This document shows, one piece after another, positions 24,960 to 34,470 of a stretch of 64,000 nt of DNA. Numbering within the stretch: the stretch's first letter is position 1; the number at the start of each line of letters is the position of its first letter. A program made the translations under genes and the position numbers. Source of the DNA: Hymenobacter sp. PAMC 26628 (GTDB lineage: Bacteria > Bacteroidota > Bacteroidia > Cytophagales > Hymenobacteraceae); assembly GCF_001562275.1 (NCBI RefSeq), contig NZ_CP014304.1, forward strand, positions 4,464,001 through 4,528,000. Reading direction: 5' to 3'. The notes beneath the pieces are model-generated. The model was given only the letters and a program-made list of their open reading frames with translations, was not told the DNA's origin and did no database searches.

Positions 24960-27308
24960 ATGCCTGACTACTCTGCTGCTCCGCCCCGCCGGCCCAAGGG
25001 GGCCCCTGCGCCGGCCCGGCCGGGACGCTACACGGGTTTTGTGCGCACGCTGTGGGTGCTGTTTGTGGGCGGCGTGCTGGCGGCGGGGGGCTACGTGCTG
25101 GCCGTAAACAGCAACTTCCTGAACCTGTTTGGGCGAATGCCGAACCTAAAATCGCTCGAAAATCCGCGCTCCGAGCTGGCCTCGGAAATCTACTCGGCCG
25201 ACGGCGTGCTGCTGGGCAAGTACTTCCGTGAAAACCGCACGCCCGCCGAGTACAAAGACCTGCCCCAGAACCTGATTGACGCGCTGGTGGCCACCGAGGA
25301 CGTGCGCTTCGAACAGCACTCGGGCATCGACCCGCGCAGCATTTCGCGGGCGGTGGTGGCGCTGGGGCGCGGCGGCGGGGGCTCCACGCTCACGCAGCAG
25401 GTGGCCAAGGTGCTCTTTAAAACGCGGCCCGACCAGCCCAACACCCTGAACGACGGCTCGCTGAACGGCAGCGGCAAGGTGGGCATCTTGGTGGCCAAAA
25501 CCAAGGAGTGGCTGCTGGCCATCCGGCTGGAGCGCAACTACACGAAGCGCGAAATCCTGCGCATGTACCTGAACACGGTGGAGTACGGCTCGAACGCTTA
25601 CGGCATCAACACGGCGGCCAAGACGTTCTTCAACAAGGCCCCGCGCAACCTGACGACGCCCGAGGCGGCCACGCTGGTGGGCATCGTGAACGCGCCCGGC
25701 CGCTTCAGCCCCAAGGTGCACCCCGACCGCTCGCGCCGCCGCCGCAACTGGGTGCTGCGCCAGATGGCCAAGGCCCACTACATCCCGGCTGCCGAGCTGG
25801 CCGCCGACACGGCCCAGCCCATCGTGCTGCACTACAGCGTGGAAAACGCGGCCAAGGGCCTGGCCCCCTACTTCCGCACCGAGGTGGCCAAGTCGCTGCT
25901 GGCCTGGTCCAAGGAGACGGACCACGACCTGTACGCCGACGGTCTGAAGATCTACACCACCATCGACTCGCGGATGCAGCAGCACGCCGAGGCGGCGGTG
26001 AACGAGCACCTGGCCTTGCAGCAGAAGTGGTTTTCGGCCCACTGGAAGGGCCAACTGCCCTGGCGGGACGAGAACGGCAAGGTCATCCCCAACTTTCTGA
26101 ACATTTCGATGCGCCGCACCGAGCGCTACAAGTCGCTGATGAACATCTACGACGGCAACCGCGACTCGGTGAACTACTACCTGCGCAAGAAGTACAAGAT
26201 GCAGGTGTTCAGCTGGCAGGGCGAGAAGGAAGTGCTGATGTCGCCGCTCGACTCGCTGGCCTACTACAAGCGCTATTTGCAGGCCGGCTTCATGGCCATG
26301 AACCCGCTGAACGGCCAGGTGAAAGCCTGGGTGGGGGGCCCCAACTTCAAGTATTTCAAGTTCGACCACGTGCGCCAGGGCAAGCGCCAGCCGGGCTCCA
26401 CCTTCAAGCCCATTGTGTACACGGCGGCCATCGACCAGGGCTACTCGCCCTGCTACCCGCGGCCCGACGTGCCCACCACCTTCCCGGCCGTGGCCGGCCG
26501 GGCCCCCTACACGCCCCAGAACTTCGAGGGCGGCTACTCGGGGCGCACCTTCACGCTGCGCCAGGCCCTGGCCCGCTCCATGAACTCCATCACGGCGTGG
26601 CTGGTGTACAAGCTCACGCCCGAAATCATCGTGGGCTACGCCAAGCGCCTGGGCATCACCTCGCCGATTGACGCGGTGCCGTCGGTGGGCTTCGGGGCTT
26701 CCGACTGCAGCATTTTCGAGCTGTGCGGCGTGTACGCCACCTTCGTGAACAAGGGCGTGTGGACCTCCCCGGTGATGGTGACCCGCATCGAGGACAAGAA
26801 CGGCAACGTGCTGCGCGAATTTCAGCCCCAAACCAAGGAGGTGCTGAGCGAGGAAACGGCCTACATCATGACCAACATGCTGCAAGCCAGCACCACCGAG
26901 CCCGGCGGCACCAGCACCATCCTGCACACGGGCTTCAACTTCCCCTACGAGATTGGGGCCAAGACCGGCACCACCTCCAACTACTCCGATGCCTGGTTCA
27001 TGGGCATCACCCCCGACCTGGTCTGCGGCATGTGGATTGGTGGCGAGGACCGCAGCATCCACTTCCGCACCGGGGCCTACGGCCAGGGGGCCCGGCTGGC
27101 GCTGCCGCTCTACGGCATCTTCATGAAGAAGGTGTACGCCGACAAGGACATCGCCATCAACCGGGGGCCCTTCCCGCTGCCGGCCAAGCCGCTGAGCATC
27201 GAGATTGACTGCTCGAAGTACACTGGCGCCGCCCAGCGCGACACCATCCCCTACGACCAGAAGATGGCCCGACCCGACTTGGAGGGCCCCGACAAGCAGG
27301 ATATTTAG
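24960..27308 (+). CDS. Penicillin-binding protein 1A (transglycosylase/transpeptidase)
   Basis: 782 residues from the ATG at 24960. A cytoplasmic Pro-rich tail and one membrane helix (TLWVLFVGGVLAAGGYVLAV) are followed by a GT51 glycosyltransferase domain: catalytic Glu113 in ATEDVRFEQHSG, and GGSTLTQQVAK. The penicillin-binding domain carries SxxK with Ser480 (PGSTFKP), SMN (ARSMNSIT) and KTG at K668 (KTGTTSNYSDAW). It polymerises and cross-links peptidoglycan at the outer face of the inner membrane. All catalytic motifs are intact and the length is normal. Confidence 0.95.
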   Translation: MPDYSAAPPRRPKGAPAPARPGRYTGFVRTLWVLFVGGVLAAGGYVLAVNSNFLNLFGRMPNLKSLENPRSELASEIYSADGVLLGKYFRENRTPAEYKDLPQNLIDALVATEDVRFEQHSGIDPRSISRAVVALGRGGGGSTLTQQVAKVLFKTRPDQPNTLNDGSLNGSGKVGILVAKTKEWLLAIRLERNYTKREILRMYLNTVEYGSNAYGINTAAKTFFNKAPRNLTTPEAATLVGIVNAPGRFSPKVHPDRSRRRRNWVLRQMAKAHYIPAAELAADTAQPIVLHYSVENAAKGLAPYFRTEVAKSLLAWSKETDHDLYADGLKIYTTIDSRMQQHAEAAVNEHLALQQKWFSAHWKGQLPWRDENGKVIPNFLNISMRRTERYKSLMNIYDGNRDSVNYYLRKKYKMQVFSWQGEKEVLMSPLDSLAYYKRYLQAGFMAMNPLNGQVKAWVGGPNFKYFKFDHVRQGKRQPGSTFKPIVYTAAIDQGYSPCYPRPDVPTTFPAVAGRAPYTPQNFEGGYSGRTFTLRQALARSMNSITAWLVYKLTPEIIVGYAKRLGITSPIDAVPSVGFGASDCSIFELCGVYATFVNKGVWTSPVMVTRIEDKNGNVLREFQPQTKEVLSEETAYIMTNMLQASTTEPGGTSTILHTGFNFPYEIGAKTGTTSNYSDAWFMGITPDLVCGMWIGGEDRSIHFRTGAYGQGARLALPLYGIFMKKVYADKDIAINRGPFPLPAKPLSIEIDCSKYTGAAQRDTIPYDQKMARPDLEGPDKQDI

Positions 27309-27364
27309 GGGCCCCAGGGGCGGCCCGGGCCCGTTCAGCCGGCGAACTTGCGCCCGCCCAACGG

Positions 27365-27616
27365 ACTGCTGCGCTTGCCGAGCGGGCAATAACCCGCCCG
27401 GCAGGGGTTTTTTCTCGTTTGGAGGGAGTAATAAGTCCCCCGGCGGGTGTTTTGAGGGTTCCGGAACGGGCAACAACTCCTTCGGAACGAGTTATTGCCC
27501 GTTCGGCACGGGTTGTTGCTCCCTCGGAACGAGTTATTGCCCGTGCCGAAGGGGTTGTTGCGCCTTCGGAACGAGTTATTGCCCGTGCCAAGGGAGCAAC
27601 AACTCCTTCCGAAGGC
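27365..27616. repeat. 21-bp tandem repeat array, 12 units
   Basis: Twelve consecutive 21-base units fill 27365-27616 between the PBP1A stop and uvrC. The best units alternate between GTTATTGCCCGT... and GTTGTTGCNCC...CGGAACGA types. The 20-base core starting CGGAACGAGTT occurs identically at 27483, 27525 and 27567, exactly 42 bases apart. Some units are in inverted orientation (GCAACAACTCC at 27470 and 27596), so neighbours can fold into hairpins. Because 21 is a multiple of three, several frames stay open and would encode heptads such as RVIARAE/GVVAPSE. I see no start or context that makes it a gene. Confidence 0.85.
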
Positions 27617-27746
27617 GCAAACGCCCCGGCGGCCCGCCCCGCCCGGCACCGGGGGGGCCCGGCGGCGGCCCCGCCCCGGCGCCGGCGCCCCAAACCGGCC
27701 GCGGCAATCAGCGTACTCACGGTTAATCCGGCAACCTCAGCGATTT

Positions 27747-29558
27747 ATGGCAGCTTCCCCCGAACTACAGGCGCAAATCAACCACCTGCCCCACCGGCCG
27801 GGGGTGTACAAGTACTTCGACGACGAGGGCATCATCTACGTGGGCAAGGCCATTGACCTGCGCAAGCGGGTGAGCAGCTACTTCAACAAGAACGACCACA
27901 ACAAGAAGACCCAGCAGCTGGTGCGCAACATCAAGCGCCTGGAATTCACGATTGTGGACTCGGAGTCGGATGCGTTTTTGCTCGAAAACAACCTCATCAA
28001 GCAGCACCAGCCCAAGTACAACATCCTGCTGAAGGACGGCAAAACCTACCCCTACCTCTGCCTCACCAACGAGCGGTTCCCGCGCCTGCTGCCGACGCGC
28101 AACAAGATCAACGACGGCTCGCGCTACTACGGCCCCTACGCCACGGGCACGGCCATGAACGTGCTGCTGGAGCTGATCAGGGCCCTATACCCACTGCGCA
28201 CCTGCACCTTCAACCTGACGCCGGCCAACGTGGCGGCGGGCAAGTTCAAGGTGTGCCTGGAGTACCACATCGGCAACTGCAAGGGCCCCTGCGAAGGCTT
28301 GGAGGACGAGGCCACCTACACCGGCTACATCGCCCAAATCAAGCAGATCCTGAACGGCGACCTGCGCATTCCCAAGCAGTACTTCCGCGAGCAGATGGGC
28401 CGCGCGGCCCAGGAGATGCAGTACGAGCTGGCCCACCAGTTCAAGGTGAAATTGGATAAGCTCGACGCCTTCCAGGCCAAAAGCACCATCGTGAGCGACA
28501 CGCTGACCAACATCGACGTGTTCGCCATCGCCTCGAACGAGAAAGCGGCGTTCATCTCCTACATGAAGGTGATGAACGGCTCCATCATCCTCACCCAAAG
28601 CCTGGAAGTGACGAAAAAGCTCGACGAGCCCGACGCCGAAATCCTGGGGCCCCTGGTGATGCAGCTGCGGCAGGAGTTCGAAAGCGAGGCCCGCGAAATC
28701 CTGTCCAACGTGGCCCTGGAGCTGCCGCTGCCCGGCGTGGCGCTGGCCGTGCCCCAAATTGGTGACAAGCGCAAACTGCTGGAGTTGGGCCTGAAAAACG
28801 TGCTTTACCTCCGCAAAGAGAAGGAGAGCATGAACGAGCGCAGCAAGGACCTCAACGAGGTGCGCATCATGGAAACCATCAAGAAAGATTTGCGCCTGAA
28901 GGAGTTGCCCAAACACATCGAATGCTTCGACAACTCGAACTTCCAGGGCGACAATCCGGTGGCGGCCATGGTGTGCTTCCGCAACGCCAAGCCCAGCAAG
29001 AAGGACTACCGCCACTACCACATCAAAACCGTGGTGGGCCCCGACGACTTTCAGTCCATGTACGAAGTGGTGCACCGCCGCTACCGCCGCCTCACCGACG
29101 AGGGCGCCAGCCTGCCCCAGCTCGTCATCGTCGACGGCGGCAAGGGCCAGCTCAGCATGGCCGTGAAGGCCCTGAAAGACCTCAACCTATGGGGCCAAGT
29201 CTCCGTCATCGGCATCGCTAAGCGCCTGGAGGAAATCTACGTGCCCAACGACCCGCTGCCCATTTACATTGACAAGCGGAGTGAATCGCTGCGCCTGTTC
29301 CAGCGCATGCGCGACGAGGTGCACCGTTTCGGCATCACCTTCCACCGCTCCCTGCGCGACGCCGGCACCCTCAAAACCGAGCTAACCGATGTAAAAGGCT
29401 TGGGCCCCATCACGGCCGAAAAGCTGCTCAACAAGTTCAAGTCCGTTAAGAAAATCCGCGAGCTGAGCGAAGCCGAGCTAGTCGCCGAAGTTGGTAAGGC
29501 CAAAACCAAGGTGCTCCAAGCTTACTTCGACCAACAGGAGGCTGAACCCGCTGAATAG
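27747..29558 (+). CDS. uvrC: Excinuclease ABC subunit C
   Basis: 603 residues from the ATG at 27747 (MAASPELQAQINHLP). The longer open frame from 27495 runs into the 21-bp repeat array and is rejected. Domains: GIY-YIG nuclease at residues 15-90 (RPGVYKYFDDEGIIYVGKA), Cys-containing region (CLEYHIGNCKGPC), UVR region, RNase H-like 5' nuclease domain (HIECFDNSNFQGDNPVAAMV, VIVDGGKGQLSMA) and a helix-hairpin-helix end (LTDVKGLGPITAEKLLNKF). It makes both cuts in nucleotide excision repair together with UvrB. Confidence 0.97.
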   Translation: MAASPELQAQINHLPHRPGVYKYFDDEGIIYVGKAIDLRKRVSSYFNKNDHNKKTQQLVRNIKRLEFTIVDSESDAFLLENNLIKQHQPKYNILLKDGKTYPYLCLTNERFPRLLPTRNKINDGSRYYGPYATGTAMNVLLELIRALYPLRTCTFNLTPANVAAGKFKVCLEYHIGNCKGPCEGLEDEATYTGYIAQIKQILNGDLRIPKQYFREQMGRAAQEMQYELAHQFKVKLDKLDAFQAKSTIVSDTLTNIDVFAIASNEKAAFISYMKVMNGSIILTQSLEVTKKLDEPDAEILGPLVMQLRQEFESEAREILSNVALELPLPGVALAVPQIGDKRKLLELGLKNVLYLRKEKESMNERSKDLNEVRIMETIKKDLRLKELPKHIECFDNSNFQGDNPVAAMVCFRNAKPSKKDYRHYHIKTVVGPDDFQSMYEVVHRRYRRLTDEGASLPQLVIVDGGKGQLSMAVKALKDLNLWGQVSVIGIAKRLEEIYVPNDPLPIYIDKRSESLRLFQRMRDEVHRFGITFHRSLRDAGTLKTELTDVKGLGPITAEKLLNKFKSVKKIRELSEAELVAEVGKAKTKVLQAYFDQQEAEPAE

Positions 29559-29587
29559 CCACGTAGTAGCGGGCTTCGCGCAAAACA

Positions 29588-29621
29588 AAGGGGCCCCCAG
29601 CATTGCTGCTGGGGGCCCCTT
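29588..29621. terminator. Bidirectional terminator between uvrC and gldN
   Basis: Perfect 15-bp inverted repeat (29588-29602 with 29607-29621), loop TTGC, very GC-rich. It lies between the convergent uvrC and gldN genes and can serve both. Confidence 0.8.
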
Positions 29622-29654
29622 GCTATTAAAATGTTTGGCTAAAAACCCGTTGGT

Positions 29655-30644
29655 TTAGAAAGACCACAGGTTGTACTCGTATTCCACCAAATCAGCGGCC
29701 GTTTGCTGCGCGGCTAGAATGCCTTGCTGCTGCCCGCCGTAGATGTCGTCGAGGCGCGAGTCGCCGGCGTTCGACACCTTGGTGATGTAGGAGTTAAACA
29801 ACCACAGCTCGAATGCATCAGCCAAGTTCTTGTGCTGGGCATCGTTCTGCGAGTTGAACCAAATGGCGTTCTGCGGATTAGCACGGAACACCTTCACCAA
29901 GTCGCTGTACTTAAACACGCCAATCGTCTTTTCAATACCCGATACGTTGGACGGCAAGGTAGACGGCACAAGCAGTGTGATGGTTTTGATGTCATGATAC
30001 ATGCGCGACCGTTTCTTGTCGAAGATCATGTCCTCCTTCAGCTCCATCTGGTACAGGTCCTTGGGCCGGTACTCATTCACGGGCGGCGCTTTCACCACTG
30101 GGGCAGCGGCTACAGCGGGCACCGTTTCATACACCACTTTGCCACGCTTGTCCTTAATTGGCTTGCCATTGGCCCCCAGTTTGGGCCGGCGCGTCGTGGC
30201 CGCGGTTGATTTCTTCTTAACCGGGGCCCCCCAGCCGTCGTCGGCAGCCGCACCACCACCGCCCAAGTCGCTCTCGCTAAAGCCAGCGGCTTTCTCGTCA
30301 GCACTCAGTTCATTGGCTTTATCGGCGTACGACATGTTGGACGAAACTTCGGCCGGGGTAAAGGTGGACGTCAGCGAATCGTTCTGGTAAGCTTGAATTT
30401 CGCCCCGCTTCACAGCGTCGAGGATGACGCGGCTGATTTCCTTGCCCTCCGAAAACATCGGCTTGTTCTGCTTCTCACGCAGGTCGATGGCACGCCAGAT
30501 GCTCTTGCGGAACATTTGGTCGGACAACGGTATGGGCCGGCGCGAGCCCGTGCTGCTGGCCGTAGTGGCCTGCTCCTGGGCCATGGCAGCGGTGCTAAGC
30601 GTCAGGCTGGCGGCCATGATGGCCAGAGTTTGGGTAGCTTTCAT
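29655..30644 (-). CDS. gldN: Gliding motility / type IX secretion protein GldN
   Basis: 329 residues from the ATG at 30644 (MKATQTLAIMAAS), with a signal peptide ending ...AAMAQ. The longer frame to 30755 overlaps gldM and is rejected. Typical GldN/PorN stretches: DQMFRKSIWRAIDLREKQNKPMF near the N-terminus and DVFELWLFNS-like ADAFELWLFNSYITKV near the C-terminus. GldN forms the large periplasmic ring with GldK. A Gly/Ala- and Lys-rich variable region lies in the middle (residues 120-180). It is last in the gldKLMN operon. Confidence 0.93.
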   Translation of the reverse strand: MKATQTLAIMAASLTLSTAAMAQEQATTASSTGSRRPIPLSDQMFRKSIWRAIDLREKQNKPMFSEGKEISRVILDAVKRGEIQAYQNDSLTSTFTPAEVSSNMSYADKANELSADEKAAGFSESDLGGGGAAADDGWGAPVKKKSTAATTRRPKLGANGKPIKDKRGKVVYETVPAVAAAPVVKAPPVNEYRPKDLYQMELKEDMIFDKKRSRMYHDIKTITLLVPSTLPSNVSGIEKTIGVFKYSDLVKVFRANPQNAIWFNSQNDAQHKNLADAFELWLFNSYITKVSNAGDSRLDDIYGGQQQGILAAQQTAADLVEYEYNLWSF

Positions 30645-30705
30645 ATGAACGCGGAATAAGCGGGATAGAAACAGCCGGTCAACGCCGGACCCGGATAAAT
30701 TAGTA

Positions 30706-32292
30706 TTACAGCAACGGAATGTTGAAAGAGCGCGACACGTTAACCGGCTCCACATTATTCTGAAAGTTCATGCGCTGCACGCCCTTCACTTCAATGTAGA
30801 GACGGTCGCCTTCGCGATAAGCATTCACCACATCGGTTAGGTTTGCCTCGGGGCCCGAAATCGTCCGGGTGGGGATAGCGGGGCGCTTGCCACGCACCAG
30901 CGTCACCTCGTAGCTCGATACGCGGAAGCGAGCGTCATCGGGCAGGAAGGTAGCAAAACCAGCATCTGGAACAGCTTTCAGCGACAGCGAACGCACGGCA
31001 GTACCGGGAGTACCTTGCTTCTCATTAGCCTCGCGGCCACCCACGAAGCACTTAATTTCAGGCTTGGGAATGGGGCGAACCTGGAAGGTCTGCGAGCCAA
31101 TAGCGTTACCGCCGCTGCTCACGTTCAAGGTCACTTCGCGGGCATTGGGCACCAGCGTCACGTCGCCCAGTTTGCTACCCGCAATAGTGGCAGCACCCGA
31201 AGCCGAGAAACCAGGCTTGTACTGGGCCCCCAGGGCCGGTACCGATACGCTCAGCTTATTACCGCACTTAAAGTAGAGCGCCTGCACCGAAGCCGACTGG
31301 ATCTGCATCACCGGCTTAGTGATGGTGTAGGGCACTAACACTTTGAAGGTGGTATCGCGGCCGTTCTGATTGAAGCGAACAGTACCCGTCCACGAAGCCT
31401 TGGCATTGCCCGAAGCGTCGAAGCTACCTGGGCGGGCCGTGAACTCTACTTTGCCGTGGCCATCGGGGCCCACCGCCAGCGAGGAGCCGTTCAGCGTCAT
31501 CGAAGGGTGGATGCTCGAAGCAGCCGCAGTCAGGAACAGTTCCGCTTTATACTTGGTACCAGCGGCCACCGTGTTCGATTCAGCTGAGGCGAAAGCGCCG
31601 ATTTTGTCGAATACAATAGTTTTGGCACCAACTTTCTGCGCCTGGGCCGACAAGGCATCAGCTTCGTATTTCAGCACTTCGGTTTCTTTTTGCGAGAGCA
31701 CAGCGAGGGCCGCCACCAAAGGCGTGTTCTCGAAGTTCAACTCAGCGAAGTCTTTGTTAGACTGCTCGGGCATGGTTTTCACGAGCGGATCTTCTTTGCC
31801 GTCGAGCGCCAGCGGCACAGCCGAGGGCACGTAGCCTTTGATGTACGAAGAGTAATCGTTCAGCTTAGCCTTCATCGGGTACGCCAAACCGTTTTTGGTG
31901 CCCCCAATCATGGTGATAGCCACCTTGTCTTCGGCGCTCATATTCTTGTATTCGGTGGCGCCTTTCACGTTCTCCGAAGCCGTTACCAGCTTGTCGCGGA
32001 GGTCACGGAGGTATGCCACCATCGTTTTGGTCTTCTCGCGAATCTCTTCGCTTTGGGCCAACACGGCCTTGTCACGGGCTTGGTTTTGGTTCTTAACTAC
32101 GGCGGCTTCAATGCCTTTTACCGTGCCATCGGCGGCCGCCGATGTTTTATCGTTCACACCAATTAAGCTGTCGTCGATGAATTTGAACTTCAGCAGAATG
32201 GCTGAGTTCACTTGCAGCGCGAGCAAAGCGGTTAGCACGAGGTACATCATGCCAATCATCTTCTGCCGCGGTGTTTCTTTTCCACCCGCCAT
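30706..32292 (-). CDS. gldM: Gliding motility / type IX secretion protein GldM
   Basis: 528 residues. The N-terminus MAGGKETPRQKMIGMMYLVLTALLALQVNSAILLKF is the single inner-membrane helix typical of GldM/PorM, with a conserved acidic neighbourhood after it. The rest is periplasmic beta-rich domains D1-D4. With GldL it forms the proton-driven rotary motor that powers T9SS and gliding. The gap to gldN is 61 bases and to gldL 55 bases. Confidence 0.96.
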   Translation of the reverse strand: MAGGKETPRQKMIGMMYLVLTALLALQVNSAILLKFKFIDDSLIGVNDKTSAAADGTVKGIEAAVVKNQNQARDKAVLAQSEEIREKTKTMVAYLRDLRDKLVTASENVKGATEYKNMSAEDKVAITMIGGTKNGLAYPMKAKLNDYSSYIKGYVPSAVPLALDGKEDPLVKTMPEQSNKDFAELNFENTPLVAALAVLSQKETEVLKYEADALSAQAQKVGAKTIVFDKIGAFASAESNTVAAGTKYKAELFLTAAASSIHPSMTLNGSSLAVGPDGHGKVEFTARPGSFDASGNAKASWTGTVRFNQNGRDTTFKVLVPYTITKPVMQIQSASVQALYFKCGNKLSVSVPALGAQYKPGFSASGAATIAGSKLGDVTLVPNAREVTLNVSSGGNAIGSQTFQVRPIPKPEIKCFVGGREANEKQGTPGTAVRSLSLKAVPDAGFATFLPDDARFRVSSYEVTLVRGKRPAIPTRTISGPEANLTDVVNAYREGDRLYIEVKGVQRMNFQNNVEPVNVSRSFNIPLL

Positions 32293-32347
32293 CAGGAATA
32301 TCCTTTAGAAATGAGTAATAAGGAATAATTAGGATAAGACACTTGCC

Positions 32348-33154
32348 TTAGGCTTGCGCCGGGGCGCGCATAGCGCTCAGCATATTGCCGTACACCCGGT
32401 TGAGCGAGGTCAAGTTGCCAGTCAGGTCAGCCACTTGCTTCTGGAACTGCTCGGTGTCTTTGCCAGCTTGGGTCATGTTGTCCATGGCCTTGCCCAGCGT
32501 GCCGTAGAACTGGTTCATAGATTTGAGGTGCGTATTGGCATCCTGCAATTCCATTTCGTACACGGCGTTTAGGGCCCCCAAGTTCTTGGTGACGTTCTGC
32601 ACCTGCTGGTGGTACTCTTTGGCATCGCCCGTAGCATCAGCCAGCGACGTAATAGCCGCCGCGGTATTAGAGTAAGCCACGTTGATCTTATCAAGCGAAT
32701 CGGCGGCCGTGCGCACCTTCTTCGTGTACTCGTCGGTCACGTTGGTAGCATCGCCCAACTGGCCCAACTGAGCCGTAGTAGTGCTCAAGCGGTTCAGGCC
32801 TTGGCCCAAGTTAGCAAGAGCTTCAGGAGTTACGTTGGCATTTTTCAACATATCGTCCAGCTTGCCAGTTAAGCCGTTCGGCTTGCTATCGCGGAAACGG
32901 TTATCGTTCGTGCTAGGGTCGTAACCTTCGCTCAACTCCGGGTACACCAGCGACCAATCGTGGTCGGATTGATGAGGCTGGAAGGCGCTTAGAAAGAAAA
33001 TTACGGCTTCCGTGCCTAAGCCGACCATTAGCATAATATCAGCACCTTTCCAGTGCAGAATTTTAAATAGCGCACCGATAATAACTACTGCAGCACCGAT
33101 GCCATACACTTTAGGCATTACATCGTCGTATAGGAAACTTTTTTTAACGGCCAT
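32348..33154 (-). CDS. gldL: Gliding motility / type IX secretion protein GldL
   Basis: 268 residues. Two N-terminal membrane helices (KVYGIGAAVVIIGALFKILHW and ADIMLMVGLGTEAVIFFLSAF), with the Glu of GTEAVIF being the conserved in-membrane carboxylate expected to carry protons. A long cytoplasmic coiled-coil tail follows, repetitive in Asn, Thr and Leu (LGDATNVTDEYTKKVR). GldL is the stator part of the GldLM motor. Confidence 0.95.
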   Translation of the reverse strand: MAVKKSFLYDDVMPKVYGIGAAVVIIGALFKILHWKGADIMLMVGLGTEAVIFFLSAFQPHQSDHDWSLVYPELSEGYDPSTNDNRFRDSKPNGLTGKLDDMLKNANVTPEALANLGQGLNRLSTTTAQLGQLGDATNVTDEYTKKVRTAADSLDKINVAYSNTAAAITSLADATGDAKEYHQQVQNVTKNLGALNAVYEMELQDANTHLKSMNQFYGTLGKAMDNMTQAGKDTEQFQKQVADLTGNLTSLNRVYGNMLSAMRAPAQA

Positions 33155-33209
33155 CTTAGTAAATGTTAAAGAAGTGTGAGGAAGTTAATTGTGGGTTGGT
33201 TGGTATAAA

Positions 33210-34229
33210 TTAGTTGAGTTTAGAGTTAGAACCCATGCCGATTTGAATCATCGAGCAACGGAAGCCGATGTAGGAGCGGGCCGAGTCTTGGTATTCGAAG
33301 TTGCGGGTACCGGTTTCGAGGAAGTAAGCAATGTCTTTCCACGAGCCGCCACGTACCACTTTGCGGGGTTCGTTATCGTCCGGGTTAGTGGGGTTCAAGT
33401 CCCACACCACGGGAACTGAAGCTTCCATATAAGCATCATCGCACCACTCTGCTACGTTGCCCGACATGTCATACAGGCCGAAATCATTAGGGAAGAACGA
33501 ACCCACTTCCGAAGTATAGGCATAGCCATCGCTAACATAGTCGCCCCGGCCCGGCTTGAAGTTGGCCAGCATGCAGCCTTTGGTATTGCGCAGGTAAGGG
33601 CCGCCCCAAGGGTAGGTAGCGCCTTCGCGGCCACCACGGGCAGCATATTCCCACTCGGCTTCCGAGGGCAGGCGGAAGTTAGGGTCGGCGGCATCGCCAC
33701 GCTCTTCGCGAGTAGCGTTGCGAAACTTGGTGCGCCAGTTGCAGAAATATTTTGCTGCGAACCAGTCCACGCCTACCACCGGATAATCGTCGAACGCCGG
33801 GTGGGTGTAGTAATATTCCAGCAGGGGGTCGCCCATATGGTAGGTAAAGTCCCGCACCCACACCGTCGTGTCAGGGTACAATTCCGTCATCACGTATTCC
33901 TCACCGAGCACATCCAGCGAGTCCTGCTTAATTGCCTCAATGAACTGGCGGTACTTGTTGTTGGTGATTTCTGTCTCGTCCATGTAGAAGCCGGCGATAG
34001 TCACCTGCTTGTTCATATTGACCATCGACGCGGAAATATCCTGGTCCGTCTGGCCCATATGAAATGTACCGCCCGGGCAGGGTACCATTCCGAAAGGTAC
34101 TTCTTGAGGATTGTAATAAGGCCGGTCCTGCGCGCCGACTAATTCGCCTTCGAAGCCCTTGCTAAAGCTGCAACCCCCCAAAAGGGCCCCAGAAAGCGCG
34201 AACAGGGATAATGCTAATAACTTATTCAT
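33210..34229 (-). CDS. gldK: Gliding motility lipoprotein GldK (SUMF1/FGE-like)
   Basis: 339 residues with lipobox LLGGC (Cys20). The body is a formylglycine-generating-enzyme-like fold: GMVPCPGGTFHMGQTDQD, YMDETEITNNKYRQF, RLPSEAEWEYAARGG, DMSGNVAEWCDDAY and VVRGGSW. GldK/PorK is not expected to have the enzyme activity; it forms outer-membrane-associated rings with GldN. It is first in the gldKLMN operon, with a well-formed promoter just upstream. Confidence 0.95.
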   Translation of the reverse strand: MNKLLALSLFALSGALLGGCSFSKGFEGELVGAQDRPYYNPQEVPFGMVPCPGGTFHMGQTDQDISASMVNMNKQVTIAGFYMDETEITNNKYRQFIEAIKQDSLDVLGEEYVMTELYPDTTVWVRDFTYHMGDPLLEYYYTHPAFDDYPVVGVDWFAAKYFCNWRTKFRNATREERGDAADPNFRLPSEAEWEYAARGGREGATYPWGGPYLRNTKGCMLANFKPGRGDYVSDGYAYTSEVGSFFPNDFGLYDMSGNVAEWCDDAYMEASVPVVWDLNPTNPDDNEPRKVVRGGSWKDIAYFLETGTRNFEYQDSARSYIGFRCSMIQIGMGSNSKLN

Positions 34230-34285
34230 GGGAGTAAAGAGTCGTGTTGAATTGGCAGAGCTATCGGTTTATGTTGTTCGGCTGG

Positions 34286-34316
34286 CAAATATACAATTTC
34301 CAACACAATTGCACAA
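34286..34316 (-). promoter_or_regulatory. Promoter of the gldKLMN operon
   Basis: Minus strand: TTG at 34316-34314, 20 bases, then TATATTTG at 34293-34286, a full match to the Bacteroidota -33/-7 consensus. It lies about 57 bases upstream of the gldK ATG in an AT-rich stretch. Confidence 0.85.
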
Positions 34317-34399
34317 TAATTTTTTATCGCGGGTATGAGCACCGCAAAAGCGTAAAAAATATCCCGTGGCAATTGGTGAGCAAATTAGTGCAGTGAATG

Positions 34400-34438
34400 C
34401 ACCTGCAAAGGCAAGGACACAAAGTGCCTTGCCAGGTG
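34400..34438 (-). terminator. Imperfect hairpin downstream of the PorP/SprF gene
   Basis: Nested inverted repeats (CACCTG at 34400 with CAGGTG at 34433; GGCAAGG at 34410 with CCTTGCC at 34427). It lies 33 bases after the porP stop on the minus strand. There is no T-run on the downstream side, so termination is uncertain. Confidence 0.4.
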
Positions 34439-34470
34439 AAAAACAGCGTTTTTAACGGTCGCTCAATAGG

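Noticed and set aside
25146..27476. 776-codon open frame opposite the PBP1A gene
   Set aside because: A shadow of a high-GC gene on the other strand; its composition (Val, His, Gly, Leu) is that of an antisense frame and it has no motifs.
27157..27726. Proteins of heptad repeats in other frames over the same array
   Set aside because: They are open on both strands at once, overlap the PBP1A end, and have no start, signal or family.
27495..27746. N-terminal extension of UvrC through the repeat array
   Set aside because: Repeats with a 21-base period keep the frame open by chance. The family start MAASPELQAQINHLP at 27747 precedes the GIY-YIG domain at the normal distance.
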